Shown here: positions 1 through 9,184 of the stretch, piece by piece
Position numbering within the stretch: the first letter of the stretch is position 1
Layout of the letters: every line of letters starts with the position of its first letter
Source: JACRCT01 sp036504155
GTDB taxonomy: Bacteria; Myxococcota; Myxococcia; Myxococcales; UBA5297
DNA length: 64,000 bases
Assembly: GCA_036504155.1 (NCBI GenBank)
Contig: DASXVQ010000152.1
Location: forward strand, 62,001-126,000
Reading direction: 5' to 3'
Position numbers and translations under genes: made by a program
The notes under the pieces: generated by a model
Told to the model about the DNA's origin: nothing
Database searches by the model: none
What the model saw: only the letters and a program-made list of their open reading frames with translations

Positions 1-2157
1 GTCCTTGCGCTCGGCAGAGCAGACGAAGATCAGGTCGCCCGGGCTCGTCTGCCAGATCTCCACGTCGCGGAAGACGGACGCCAGGGTCGCGGCGATCCGG
101 TGGACGGTGAGGGGATCCACGTCGTAGGCCTGCACCCACTGGGAGAAGAAGCCGCCCGGCGCGAGCCGACGTTCCACGGCTCGATAGAAGTCCACAGTGT
201 AGAGCGCGGCGATGCCCGCGCGGTAGGGGTTCGAAGGCTCGGAGAAGATGAGGTCGTAGCGCTCCTTCGAGGTCAGCAGCAGCTCGCGCCCGTCGCCGGG
301 GAGGACCTTCAACTTCGGGTCCTCGAGCGCTGCGTGGTTTGCCGGCGCGCAGCGCTGCGCGACCTCCAGCACCACCGGCTCGAGCTCGGCGACGTCGACC
401 TGCCGCACGCTGTCGATCGCGGCCAGCCATCCCGCGCTGCTGCCCGTGCCCAGGCCGATCACCATGGCCTTCTGGGGCGCCGGGTGGAGGATGGCCCCGA
501 TGAGCGCGCCCATGACCTGGGTGCCGGCGTCCAACCGCGCGTTCCCGTCGTTCTTCCCGTTGACGACGAACGTCAGCCCGTTCCCGCGCCTGAGCGCCAC
601 GCTGCTCTCGACCCCGTCCTGCTCCCAGATGACCGGGAAGCGCCGGCTGCCGAGCCAGGCCCGCAGGCCGTTGGCGCTCCTGTCGTCCGGCAGCGCCGCG
701 CCCCCGGTCCCGATGGGAGTGTGCCGCCACGCCGCGGTCGGCCCCTGGCCCGCGGCCAGCACCACCGCGGCCAGCAGGGCCGCCGCCGCCACGGCGAGCG
801 TGGGCCGCCGCCCCTCGCGGAAGAGGGAGAGCCCGACCGCCGAGGCGCCGATGGCGCCCAGCAGCGCCACGGCCAGCCGCCAACACCCCGGGGCGCCCAG
901 GGCCGGGAGCAGCCCGAAACCGCCGACCAGCGACCCGGCGATGGCCCCGGCGGTGTTCCAGGCATAGGCCTTCCCGGTGTGCGCTCCCACGTCGCGGCCG
1001 GCTTGGCCCAGCAAGGCGATGAGCAGCGGGAACTGGAATCCGGAGACCAGGGCCGCCGGGAGGACCACCACCGCGCTGATCTGGGTCCACTGGGCCGCGA
1101 GCGCGAAGAAGCCGGCATCGCCGGCGGGCCTGGAGGCGATGGCCAGGATGGCGACCCGGTCCCCGAGGCCGAAGGCCAGCACGAGCCCGAGCGCCTCCAG
1201 GCCGCAGGTGACGCCGAAGAGCCGCGCCGAGGGCGGCACCCAGCGCGCCAGGAGGGTCCAGAGGAGGCTCCCGGCGCCGATCCCCGCCAGCGCCACCGCG
1301 AGGATCAGGCCGAAGGAGTAGGTGGTCCCTCCCAGGAGCGGGGAGAGCATGCGGTACCAGACCATCTCCATGAGGAAGAAGACGAACCCCGTCAGCCCGG
1401 CGGCGGCGTAGACGAACCGCGGCGGCAGCGACGCAGCGCCCTTCGACGGCTCGGGCGCGGCGGCGCCTGCCCCCTTCGGACGCTGCTTCGACTCGCCCGC
1501 GGCGACTCCCGCGGCGAAGCCCGCCCGCGTCGACAGGGCGAGGGCCGCTGCCGCGACGAGGCCGTTCACGCCGGCGGCGGAGAGGACGGTGAGCCGCGTG
1601 CCGAGGTGCTCGAGGAGGAAGAAGTTCGCCGCCAGGGCCCCGAACACGGCCCCGAGGGTGTTGACCCCGTAAAGCAGGGCGACGGCGCGGCGGCTGGAAT
1701 CCTCCGCGGGCTCCGCGGCCCGGGCCAGTGCCGGCAGGGTTCCTCCCATCAGGAACGTCGGAATCCCGAGGACCAGGATCGAGAGCGCCAGGCGGACCGC
1801 CAGGGCCAGGGGCTGCCCCAGGACCGAGCTTCCCCCGGAGGCGATGTAGACGTGCCTGATCAGCACGAAGAGCAGCGGGCTCAGCAGGGCGCCCGCGGTG
1901 ATCCCGAGCTCCAGCCAGGCGTAGAGCCGCAAGGGCCGCGGATGGCGGTCGGCGCGCGCGCCGAGCACCGCGCCTCCGACCCCGAGGCCCCCCATGAAGA
2001 TCGCGAGCACCGCGGAGGTGGCATGGGTCGACGCTCCGAAGACCAGCCGCAGCTCGCGCAACCAGCCGACCTGATAGACGAGCGCGCAGTATCCGGAGCA
2101 GAAGACCAGGAGCGCCAGAGCTGGCCGCGGTACCGTTCTCGGGGGTCGCGCTCGCAC
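1..2157 (-). CDS. fused MFS-like transporter / spermidine-synthase-like membrane protein, 3' end outside window
   Basis: The reading frame is open from a GTG at 2157 to the left edge, 719 codons, so the C-terminus is missing. The first ~500 residues are a series of hydrophobic helices. They begin with a Cys-Ser-Gly-Tyr-Cys-Ala-Leu-Val-Tyr-Gln helix typical of fused 'spermidine synthase' membrane proteins. From about residue 490 the chain becomes a Rossmann methyltransferase-like domain: VIGLGTGSSAGWLAA near residue 566 is the cofactor-binding loop, and DLIFSEPSNPYRAG near 634 matches the aminopropyltransferase core. Family members either make polyamine-like compounds or have no known substrate, and the membrane half suggests transport or anchoring. 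The GTG was chosen because the only upstream in-frame sequence before the TAG at 2221-2223 has no ATG. The exact substrate cannot be read from sequence. Confidence 0.8.
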   Translation of the reverse strand, partial: MRARPPRTVPRPALALLVFCSGYCALVYQVGWLRELRLVFGASTHATSAVLAIFMGGLGVGGAVLGARADRHPRPLRLYAWLELGITAGALLSPLLFVLIRHVYIASGGSSVLGQPLALAVRLALSILVLGIPTFLMGGTLPALARAAEPAEDSSRRAVALLYGVNTLGAVFGALAANFFLLEHLGTRLTVLSAAGVNGLVAAAALALSTRAGFAAGVAAGESKQRPKGAGAAAPEPSKGAASLPPRFVYAAAGLTGFVFFLMEMVWYRMLSPLLGGTTYSFGLILAVALAGIGAGSLLWTLLARWVPPSARLFGVTCGLEALGLVLAFGLGDRVAILAIASRPAGDAGFFALAAQWTQISAVVVLPAALVSGFQFPLLIALLGQAGRDVGAHTGKAYAWNTAGAIAGSLVGGFGLLPALGAPGCWRLAVALLGAIGASAVGLSLFREGRRPTLAVAAAALLAAVVLAAGQGPTAAWRHTPIGTGGAALPDDRSANGLRAWLGSRRFPVIWEQDGVESSVALRRGNGLTFVVNGKNDGNARLDAGTQVMGALIGAILHPAPQKAMVIGLGTGSSAGWLAAIDSVRQVDVAELEPVVLEVAQRCAPANHAALEDPKLKVLPGDGRELLLTSKERYDLIFSEPSNPYRAGIAALYTVDFYRAVERRLAPGGFFSQWVQAYDVDPLTVHRIAATLASVFRDVEIWQTSPGDLIFVCSAERKD

Positions 2158-2375
2158 GTCGATGGATCTCGGGGGCGTCGAAAGACTCGGTGCTGGCGAG
2201 GGATGTCGGTCCCGGAGACTCTAACCGCAACCGTTTCGATCCCGGATTGGTGACCGGTCGAGCCGGCCGACCCGGAGGCCGTGGGGATCGCGACCGCCGG
2301 GGGCTGAAGCGCCCCGGCTCTCCATGGGAAGCCGGCTGAAGCCCGGCTCGCGCGCCCAGCCTGCGCCGCGTCCTT

Positions 2376-4844
2376 CTACATCCGGAACTGCTCGAGCCCT
2401 TCGCGCAGCGCCTGCGCGTGCCGGTTGAGCGCCTGCGCCGCGTGCGCCAGCTCGTCCACCGCGCGGCGGTCCTCGTCGGCCAGGCTCACCAGCGCGGACA
2501 GGTTCTTGAGGACCCGCGCGGTGCCGTCGGCGTGCTCGGTCACGGTGCCGTTGAGCCGGGCGATCATCCGGTTGATCTCCTCCAGGCTCTCGACCTGCTT
2601 GTGGCTGACCGCGGTCTGCTCCTCCAACGCCCGGCCGACGCGCGAGGTCAGCGGCTCCAGGCTCTGCGCCAGCGCCTCGATGGACTTGCCGCCGCGCGCC
2701 AGCAGGTCGACGCCCTCGAAGCCCTGGGCCATCTCCACCACTCGCGCCGCCAGCTGCTCGATCTGCTGCGCGGTCTGCGTGTAGGTCGTGACCACCGGCA
2801 GGATGGACAGCGAGACCTCGCGCGACTTCTTGCTCTCCTCGGCGATGCGCTTGAGCGCCTCGCCGCCTTCCTGCGCGCGCTCGACGCCCGTCGCCGCCAG
2901 CTCGTCCGACTCCTGGATCAGCGCGCTCGTCGCCTCCACCTCCAGCTTCACGCCCGCGATGATGTCCGCGATGCGCTTGGTGGAGCTGCCGATCTGCGAG
3001 GCCAGCTCGCGGATGTGGTCGGCCACGACGCCGAAGGGCTTGCCCTGCTCGCCGGCCTGCGCGGCGATGATGGCCGCGTTGAGCGAGAGCAGGTTGGTGC
3101 GCCCGGCGACGTCGGCGATGAAGTCCACCACCTCGGTGATGTCGGTGCTGCGCTCGCCCAGGGCCTGCACGCGCGACTTGGCCTCGGCCACCACCCCGCG
3201 GATGGCCTCCACGCCGCGCACGCTCTGGTCCACGACCTGCGCGCCGGCCCGCGTCTCCTCGAACAGCCGCTGCGCCACGCGCTCGCCCTCGCGGGCGGCG
3301 TCCCCCAGGGCCTGCAGGGTCCGCCCGGACTCGCCGATGGTCGACAGGGTCGAGCGCGAGGCCTCGGCCAGCGCCGCGATCTCGGTGCGCACGCTGTCCG
3401 CCGCCGCCAGCAGCGCCTGCACCTCGCCGCGCGAGCCGGCCACCGCGCGCTCCAGCTCCAGGCCGTGGCGGCGCACCTCCTCCAGCGACGCCGCGAACTC
3501 GGCCAGCGCCGCGCCGGTGGTGGCCACGTACTCGTTGAGGCCGGCGACATCGCGGCCCACGTCGGCCACCGAGTGGTCCATCTCGGTCATCTCGCGGGTC
3601 GCCCCGGCGACGCCCTCGCGCCGCACCTCGGCGCCGCGCTGCACCAGCGCCCCGGCGCTGACCACGCTGCCGACCTGGCCGGAGAGGCTCTCGGCCGCGC
3701 CGCTGATGTTGCCGACCAGCTTGCGCAGCCCGCTGGACATCACCCCGAAGGACTGGGCCAAGGAGCCGATCTCGTCGCGGGTGAGCACCGGGACCACCCG
3801 GGTCAGGTCGCCGCGCGCGATGGCCTCGGCGGCCTCGGCCAGCCCGCGCACCGGGGCGGTCAGCGCCTGCGAGGCCACGAAGGCGAGCAGGAAGGCCAGC
3901 ACGAAGGCCAGGCCGGCGAACCCCAGCATGCGCCAGCCGAACCTCTCCATCTCCTGCCCGGTCCAGCCCTTGTCGCTGACCAGGACGTAGAGGGTGGTCC
4001 CGCTGCGCAGCGGCATGGTGAGCAGGACCCCGCGCTCGTTGCGCCCCTCGGGCAGGTTCACGATCTCCGCGTCGCCGATGCTGGAGATGACGCGGCCGGC
4101 GAGCCCCACCACCGCCGGCCCGTCGCAGGCCTTGGCCGCCGCCTCGACGATGGAGCTGGTGGGCGCCTCGATGACCACCAGCGCCTTGAGGGCGTGGTCG
4201 CAGTTGGACACGGCCGAGCGCTCGAGCGCGAACTGGTGGTTGAGCAGCGCGGTGGCGCCGACCGTGGTGATGCCCACCGAGAGGATCGCCAGGCTGGTGA
4301 TGACGATGCGGGTGCGGATGGAGGCGCCGCGCGCCGGAGCCTGGGCGCCCGGGAGCGCGAGCCGGACGGCGAAGAGGTCGGCGATGGCCAGGTAGTAGTA
4401 GAGCAGCGTCGAGACGACCCCGGTGCACACGCCCGCGACCAGCCCGGCGCTCACCGCCGGCCTGGGCAGCCCCGCGCCGAGCAGCACGCCGTAGATCCCC
4501 GCGCCGCCCAGGATCCAGAACGCCAGGGTCACCGCCGAGCCGACCGCCGGCAGCCTGCGCGCCGCGACGCTCGCCCGCTCGACCAGCGCGGCGTCGCCCG
4601 GGTTCTCCAGGGCGCGGCGCAGGGTCGCCAGCCAGAGGTAGGTGAACAGCAGCAGCAGCGCGCCGAAGAACGAGAGCGCCAACCCGCCGTAGAGCGGGGT
4701 GGAGAGCCGGATGCCCGTGTCTTCCGGGACCAGGAAGGTCACGTAGGCCAGGAACACCAGGCCCACGATGCCGTGGTAGAGGGCGACCCGCTTGACCAGC
4801 CTGGTCGAAGCGTGTCGCAGGTCCCGCGTGTCGGGTGCAGACAT
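2376..4844 (-). CDS. methyl-accepting chemotaxis protein with multi-helix N-terminal membrane domain
   Basis: 822 residues. The frame extends further upstream, but ATG 4844 (MSAPDTRDLR) is preferred because the extra N-terminus is Arg-rich and lies in intergenic-like sequence. There are about four membrane helices in residues 18-165, another near 185-208, an exported segment of about 100 residues, and a last helix near 305-330. A HAMP domain follows (VRGLAEAAEAIARGDLTR, then DEIGSLAQSF). The cytoplasmic coiled coil has its signalling tip near residue 591 (NLLSLNAAIIAAQAGEQGKP). Receptors of this family report to CheA through CheW, and both are encoded near 43-46 kb of this window. The tip has Ile where most receptors have Glu (NAAIIAAQ rather than NAAIEAAR). 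The multi-helix N-terminus means the ligand may be sensed in or near the membrane. Confidence 0.93.
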   Translation of the reverse strand: MSAPDTRDLRHASTRLVKRVALYHGIVGLVFLAYVTFLVPEDTGIRLSTPLYGGLALSFFGALLLLFTYLWLATLRRALENPGDAALVERASVAARRLPAVGSAVTLAFWILGGAGIYGVLLGAGLPRPAVSAGLVAGVCTGVVSTLLYYYLAIADLFAVRLALPGAQAPARGASIRTRIVITSLAILSVGITTVGATALLNHQFALERSAVSNCDHALKALVVIEAPTSSIVEAAAKACDGPAVVGLAGRVISSIGDAEIVNLPEGRNERGVLLTMPLRSGTTLYVLVSDKGWTGQEMERFGWRMLGFAGLAFVLAFLLAFVASQALTAPVRGLAEAAEAIARGDLTRVVPVLTRDEIGSLAQSFGVMSSGLRKLVGNISGAAESLSGQVGSVVSAGALVQRGAEVRREGVAGATREMTEMDHSVADVGRDVAGLNEYVATTGAALAEFAASLEEVRRHGLELERAVAGSRGEVQALLAAADSVRTEIAALAEASRSTLSTIGESGRTLQALGDAAREGERVAQRLFEETRAGAQVVDQSVRGVEAIRGVVAEAKSRVQALGERSTDITEVVDFIADVAGRTNLLSLNAAIIAAQAGEQGKPFGVVADHIRELASQIGSSTKRIADIIAGVKLEVEATSALIQESDELAATGVERAQEGGEALKRIAEESKKSREVSLSILPVVTTYTQTAQQIEQLAARVVEMAQGFEGVDLLARGGKSIEALAQSLEPLTSRVGRALEEQTAVSHKQVESLEEINRMIARLNGTVTEHADGTARVLKNLSALVSLADEDRRAVDELAHAAQALNRHAQALREGLEQFRM

Positions 4845-5188
4845 GCGGCCGATTATAGGTGCAGGCCGCTCACTCGCGAGGTTCGTGGGGCCGCAATCCT
4901 TGCGCCGCAGGCCGGTTCCGGAGCCCGAAACGGGCGGCGAGGGGCGGCGCCGTCGCGCGTGCGATTCACGCCTGGAGAGGGGTCGTGACAAGGCGTGGCC
5001 ATACTTTTGTAGCCCCCTGTAGCACGCGCCGCCAAGGGCTCGATTTCCCTATGGATTGTGGTGTCAAGAAGTTCGCTCTACCACTAATAGTGCTTCGGAG
5101 CTTGATCGGGCACTTGGGTGCGTGCTACTCCACCGAGCTACTTTTCGCCTGTAAACACGGACCGATATCAAGCGAGCGAAGGCCTCCC
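4845..5188. other. intergenic region between divergent chemoreceptor and smc genes
   Basis: This 344-bp spacer holds no convincing gene. Its right half (about 5040-5165) is clearly richer in A and T than anything around it, as expected for a promoter region serving smc on the plus strand. An imperfectly centred dyad CACTAATAGTG lies at 5082-5092. TTGATC at 5102-5107, followed 18 bp later by TACTCC, is a weak sigma-70-like pair. Neither is strong enough to call as a site. Confidence 0.5.
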
Positions 5189-8100
5189 ATGCGCATCAAG
5201 CGGCTCGACATTTGCGGGTTCAAGAGCTTCATGGACCGCGCCGTCTTCACCTTCGGCGACGGCGTCACCGGCGTCGTCGGCCCCAACGGCTGCGGCAAGT
5301 CGAACGTGGTCGACGCCATCCGTTGGTCGATGGGCGAGCAGAGCGCCAAGCACCTGCGCGGCCGCTCGATGGAGGACGTGATCTTCGCGGGCAGCGAGCA
5401 CAAGCCCGCGCTCGGCATGGCCGAGGTCACCATCACCTTCCACAACGACCGGCCCGAGCTCCTGCCGGCGCCGTTCCAGGCCTACTCCGAGGTCAGCGTC
5501 ACCCGCCGCCTGTTCCGCAACGGCGAGAGCGAGTACCTGATCAACAAGACCCCCACGCGCCTCATCGACGTGACCGAGCTGTTCCTGGGCACCGGCGTGG
5601 GCACCAAGGCCTACTCCATCATCGAGCAGGGCCGCATCGGCCTCATCGTCAGCGCCAAGCCGGAGGACCGCCGCTCCCTCATCGAGGAGGCCGCCGGCGT
5701 CACCCGCTACAAGAGCCGCCGCAAGGCCGCCGAGCGGAAGATGGAGTACACCGAGCAGAACCTGCTGCGGGTGGGCGACATCGTCCGCGAGCTGGGCAGC
5801 CGGCTGGGCGTCCTCGAGCGCCAGGCGCGCAAGGCCGAGAAGTACAAGCGCCTCAAGTCGGAGATGAAGGACATCGAGCTGCACACCGCCACGCTCAAGT
5901 ACCTGGAGCTGACCGCGGAGGCCAAGGCGGCCCACGAGTCGGCCGAGAGCCTGACCGGCGAGGAGAAGGAGCTGACCCTCAGGGTCATCGGCGCCGAGGC
6001 CGCCATCGAGCAGTGCCGCGAGAAGGCCGCCGCCGACGAGCGGGCGCTGCGGGTCCTCGACGAGAAGGCCCACGCCACCGACAACGAGATGAAGGTCGGC
6101 GCCACCAACCTCGAGGCCTGGGGCCGCGAGCTGGAGGCCTTCGGCCAGCGCGTCGGCGAGGCCGAGCGCGAGCTCGCCGAGATCGCCGCCGCCAGCGCCA
6201 CCCTCAACGCCGAGCGCGAGGCCCTCGAGGCCCAGCGCAGCTCGCTCGACGGCCTGGCCACCGACGATGACCGCCGCCTGATCACCGTGCGCGAGGAGCT
6301 CGCCCGCCTCGCCAAGGAGGAGGAGCTCACGGTGGAGCGGCTCGACTCCGAGCGCTCGCTGCTGGTGTCCGCCCTGTCGCGCATCGCCAGCGGCAAGAGC
6401 CACCTCGAGAACCTGACCCGCCAGAAGGCCGACCTCGAGGCCCGCGTCTCCCGCGTCGGCGCCGAGCGCGACGAGCTGCTGAGCCACGCCCGCACCCTCG
6501 AGGAGAGCCGCGAGGGCTTCCACGAGAAGCTGGGCGCCAGCCGCCAGATGAGGCTCGCCATCGAGGAGCGCCGCGCGGGCGAGGAGGAGGCGCTGGAGCG
6601 CAGCCGCCGCGAGTTCATGGAGAACGAGGCGCGGCTCATCGCCGTGCGCGAGGAGCTCTCCGACCGCCGAAGCCGCCTGGTCTCGCTGCGCGAGATCGAG
6701 AAGAACTACGAGGGCTACGGCCGCGGCGTGCGCGCGGTGATGGCCCACGCCGGCGACTCCCCCGCGGCCCAGGGCATCCACGGCCTGGTCTCCGACGTGG
6801 TGCGCGCCCCGCCCGAGCTGGAGCGCGCCATCGAGGCGGTGCTGGGCGACCGGCTGCAGACGGTCATCGTCTCCGACAAGGAGAAGGGCCTGTCGCTGGC
6901 CACCTTCCTCAAGGAGTCCCAGGAGGGGCGCGGCGCGTTCCTGCCGCTCACCGTCGACCCCGGCGAGCCGGTGGTCGAGCCCGACCCGTCGGTGCTGGGC
7001 GTGGTCGGCGCGGCCGCGACCCTGGTCACCTGCGCCGAGCAGTTCTCGCTGCTGCTGCGGCACCTGCTGGGCGACGTGGTGGTGGTCAAGGACCTCGACG
7101 CCGCGGTCGCCTACTCGCGCACCGGCCGGCCGCACACCATCGTCACCCTCGACGGCGAGGTCATCGAGCCCAGCGGCTGCATCGTCGGCGGCACCCTCGA
7201 GGGCCCCGGCGTCGGCGCGCTGCACAAGAAGCGCGAGATCGCGGACCTGGAGGAGAAGGTCAAGATCATCGAGGGCGAGCTGTCCATCTGCCAGGAGAAG
7301 CACCGCCGCATGGCGGAGCACATCGGGCAGCTGGAGGGCACGCTCAAGGGCCTGAACAAGGACTCGCACAGCGAGGACCTGACGGTGGTGGAGCAGGAGA
7401 AGGACCTGCACCGCACCACCGAGGACCTCTCCCGCACCCGCGAGCGGCTGGAGAAGCTGACCGTCGAGCTCGACGCGATGCACCGCGCGCTCTCCGAGAT
7501 CGGCGCCGAGGAGACCAGCGCCTCCGGCCAGGGCGCGCAGGCCGAGTCCGAGCGCGAGGGCCGCGAGAGCCGCGTGCGCGAGCTGTCCGAGCAGCTGGCC
7601 AGCGCCCGCACCCGCCTCGCCGAGCTCAACGCCGAGCGGACCAACCTGCAGGTCAAGGTGGCCGCGGACTTCGAGCGCCGGGAGTCGGTGGAGAAGAGCC
7701 ACTCCCGCGCCACCTCGACCCTGCACGAGCTGTCCGAGCGCCAGATCCGCCTGGAGGCCACGGTCAAGGAAGCCGCCGAGCGCCGCGAGGCGCTGCAGGG
7801 CAAGTCGGAGGGGATGCGCGAGGGGATCCAGAAGCTGGCCCTCGAGCTCGACGCGATGCAGGGCGAGCGCTTCACCGCCCGCGCGGCCTGCGAGGAGCAG
7901 ACCGAGAAGCTGCGCACCGACGAGAACGAGCTGCGCGGGGTGCGCAAGCGGCTGGAGGAGCTGCAGAGCGGGCTGGCCGTGCACGCCCTGCGCGAGCGCG
8001 AGTTCGTGCTCGAGCGGGCGCACCTGTGCGACTCCATCCGCGACCGCTACGCGGTGGAGTTGTCGGTCGAGCTGTACGACTACCACTGGAAGAAGCCGCC

Positions 8101-8821
8101 CACCGCGGAGATGGAGGCCGAGCTCAAGGACCTACGCGAGCAGGTCGAGCGCATGGGCGAGATCAACCTGACCGCCATCGAGGAGCACAAGGACCTCGTC
8201 GAGCGGCACGACTTCCTCAAGAAGCAGAAGGGCGACCTGGAGCAGTCGCTGGCCCAGCTGCGCCGCGCCATCGTGCGCATCAACAAGACCAGCAAGGAGC
8301 GCTTCGACCAGGCCTTCGAGGTGGTCAACGAGAAGTTCCAGCAGGTCTTCCCGCGCCTGTTCAACGGAGGCCGCGCCTCCCTGGTGCTGGTGCCCAGCGA
8401 GAGCGGCGGCGACCCGGGCATCGAGATCCTGGCCCAGCCCCCGGGCAAGAAGCTGCAGAGCGTGAACCTGCTCTCCGGCGGCGAGAAGGCGCTCACCGCG
8501 GTGGCGCTCATCTTCGCCATCTTCCTCATCAAGCCCACGCCGTTCTGCCTGCTCGACGAGGTCGACGCGCCGCTCGACGACGCCAACGTCGGCCGCTACA
8601 ACGAGATCGTCCGCGAGATGAGCAAGGTCAGCCAGTTCATCCTCATCACGCACAACAAGCGCACCATGCAGATCGCCGACACCATGTACGGCGTGACCAT
8701 GGAGGAGCCGGGCGTCTCCAAGATCGTCAGCGTCAAGCTGACCGAGCGCGCCGCCGCGCAGCCGACGCCGGAGCAGGCGCCGACTCCCGAGCAGACGCCC
8801 ACGCCGGCGGTGAGCGCCTAG
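5189..8821 (+). CDS. smc: chromosome segregation ATPase SMC
   Basis: 1210 residues, the usual length for bacterial SMC. The frame is open upstream, but ATG 5189 gives the canonical N-terminus MRIKRLDICGFKSF. Walker A GPNGCGKSNVVDAIRW is near residue 32. A long Glu/Arg/Ala-rich coiled coil follows, then a hinge at about 529-680 (starting GIHGLVSDVV), a second coiled coil, the ABC signature LSGGEKALTAVA near 1094 and Walker B FCLLDEVDAPLDD near 1118. The C-terminus carries a short tail of Pro-Thr-Pro-Glu-Gln repeats that is not part of the family core. SMC dimers load with ScpA/ScpB near origins and compact and separate sister chromosomes. scpA and scpB are not in this window. The gene probably has its own promoter in the upstream AT-richer spacer and is followed by a candidate terminator. 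Confidence 0.98.
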   Translation: MRIKRLDICGFKSFMDRAVFTFGDGVTGVVGPNGCGKSNVVDAIRWSMGEQSAKHLRGRSMEDVIFAGSEHKPALGMAEVTITFHNDRPELLPAPFQAYSEVSVTRRLFRNGESEYLINKTPTRLIDVTELFLGTGVGTKAYSIIEQGRIGLIVSAKPEDRRSLIEEAAGVTRYKSRRKAAERKMEYTEQNLLRVGDIVRELGSRLGVLERQARKAEKYKRLKSEMKDIELHTATLKYLELTAEAKAAHESAESLTGEEKELTLRVIGAEAAIEQCREKAAADERALRVLDEKAHATDNEMKVGATNLEAWGRELEAFGQRVGEAERELAEIAAASATLNAEREALEAQRSSLDGLATDDDRRLITVREELARLAKEEELTVERLDSERSLLVSALSRIASGKSHLENLTRQKADLEARVSRVGAERDELLSHARTLEESREGFHEKLGASRQMRLAIEERRAGEEEALERSRREFMENEARLIAVREELSDRRSRLVSLREIEKNYEGYGRGVRAVMAHAGDSPAAQGIHGLVSDVVRAPPELERAIEAVLGDRLQTVIVSDKEKGLSLATFLKESQEGRGAFLPLTVDPGEPVVEPDPSVLGVVGAAATLVTCAEQFSLLLRHLLGDVVVVKDLDAAVAYSRTGRPHTIVTLDGEVIEPSGCIVGGTLEGPGVGALHKKREIADLEEKVKIIEGELSICQEKHRRMAEHIGQLEGTLKGLNKDSHSEDLTVVEQEKDLHRTTEDLSRTRERLEKLTVELDAMHRALSEIGAEETSASGQGAQAESEREGRESRVRELSEQLASARTRLAELNAERTNLQVKVAADFERRESVEKSHSRATSTLHELSERQIRLEATVKEAAERREALQGKSEGMREGIQKLALELDAMQGERFTARAACEEQTEKLRTDENELRGVRKRLEELQSGLAVHALREREFVLERAHLCDSIRDRYAVELSVELYDYHWKKPPTAEMEAELKDLREQVERMGEINLTAIEEHKDLVERHDFLKKQKGDLEQSLAQLRRAIVRINKTSKERFDQAFEVVNEKFQQVFPRLFNGGRASLVLVPSESGGDPGIEILAQPPGKKLQSVNLLSGGEKALTAVALIFAIFLIKPTPFCLLDEVDAPLDDANVGRYNEIVREMSKVSQFILITHNKRTMQIADTMYGVTMEEPGVSKIVSVKLTERAAAQPTPEQAPTPEQTPTPAVSA

Positions 8822-8847
8822 GCCCGCGGGCAGGCTGCGGAGCCCGA

Positions 8848-8890
8848 CCCCCGGCTCGGCCGCTGCCTGGGCCGGGGGGTTGTGTTTCCG
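8848..8890 (+). terminator. candidate rho-independent terminator after smc
   Basis: CCCCCGGC (8848-8855) pairs with GCCGGGGG (8871-8878) in a perfect 8-bp stem. The loop is 15 nt, and the run GGTTGTGTTT follows. The T tract is interrupted, so termination is likely but not certain. It would separate smc from the small gene at 8944. Confidence 0.5.
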
Positions 8891-8943
8891 CCCCCATTGG
8901 GGCACACAAGAGGGCCTGCAAGACGTTGTGAGGAGGAACGGGA

Positions 8944-9153
8944 ATGGCTAACTACACCGGGGTCAAGATCTTCTCGACCACGCTGGCCCGCGACCGGGAG
9001 AGCATGGGCGAAAACATCACCCGGTGGCTGCGGGACAACACCCAGTTCGAGATCGTGGACAAGGTGGTCACGCAGTCCAGCGACAAGGAGTTCCACTGCC
9101 TGACCATCACGCTCTTCTACCGCGAGCGGGAGGCCGCCAAGGCCAAGGTGTAG
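8944..9153 (+). CDS. small conserved-looking hypothetical protein, 69 aa
   Basis: MANYTGVKIFSTTLARDRES begins a compact, charged, soluble protein with no signal peptide or membrane helix. A near-perfect ribosome-binding site (GAGGAGGAAC) sits just upstream of ATG 8944. Codon use matches the neighbouring genes, and the downstream half (WLRDNTQFEIVDKVVTQSSD) looks like alternating strand and helix. I do not recognise a family. It lies alone between the smc terminator and the rhomboid-like gene, 31 bp ahead of the latter, so the two may be co-transcribed. Confidence 0.75.
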   Translation: MANYTGVKIFSTTLARDRESMGENITRWLRDNTQFEIVDKVVTQSSDKEFHCLTITLFYREREAAKAKV

Positions 9154-9184
9154 CTCGCCTGCTCAGGTCCGTCCGGGTGCCTCG

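Noticed and set aside
2418..4988. 856-residue plus-strand frame opposite the chemoreceptor
   Set aside because: Composition is His/Leu/Asp-rich as expected for antisense of GC-rich codons, and the chemoreceptor on the minus strand is well supported.
8026..8931. 301-codon frame inside and after smc
   Set aside because: Out-of-frame shadow of the smc C-terminus with Arg/Ala/Gly-rich composition.
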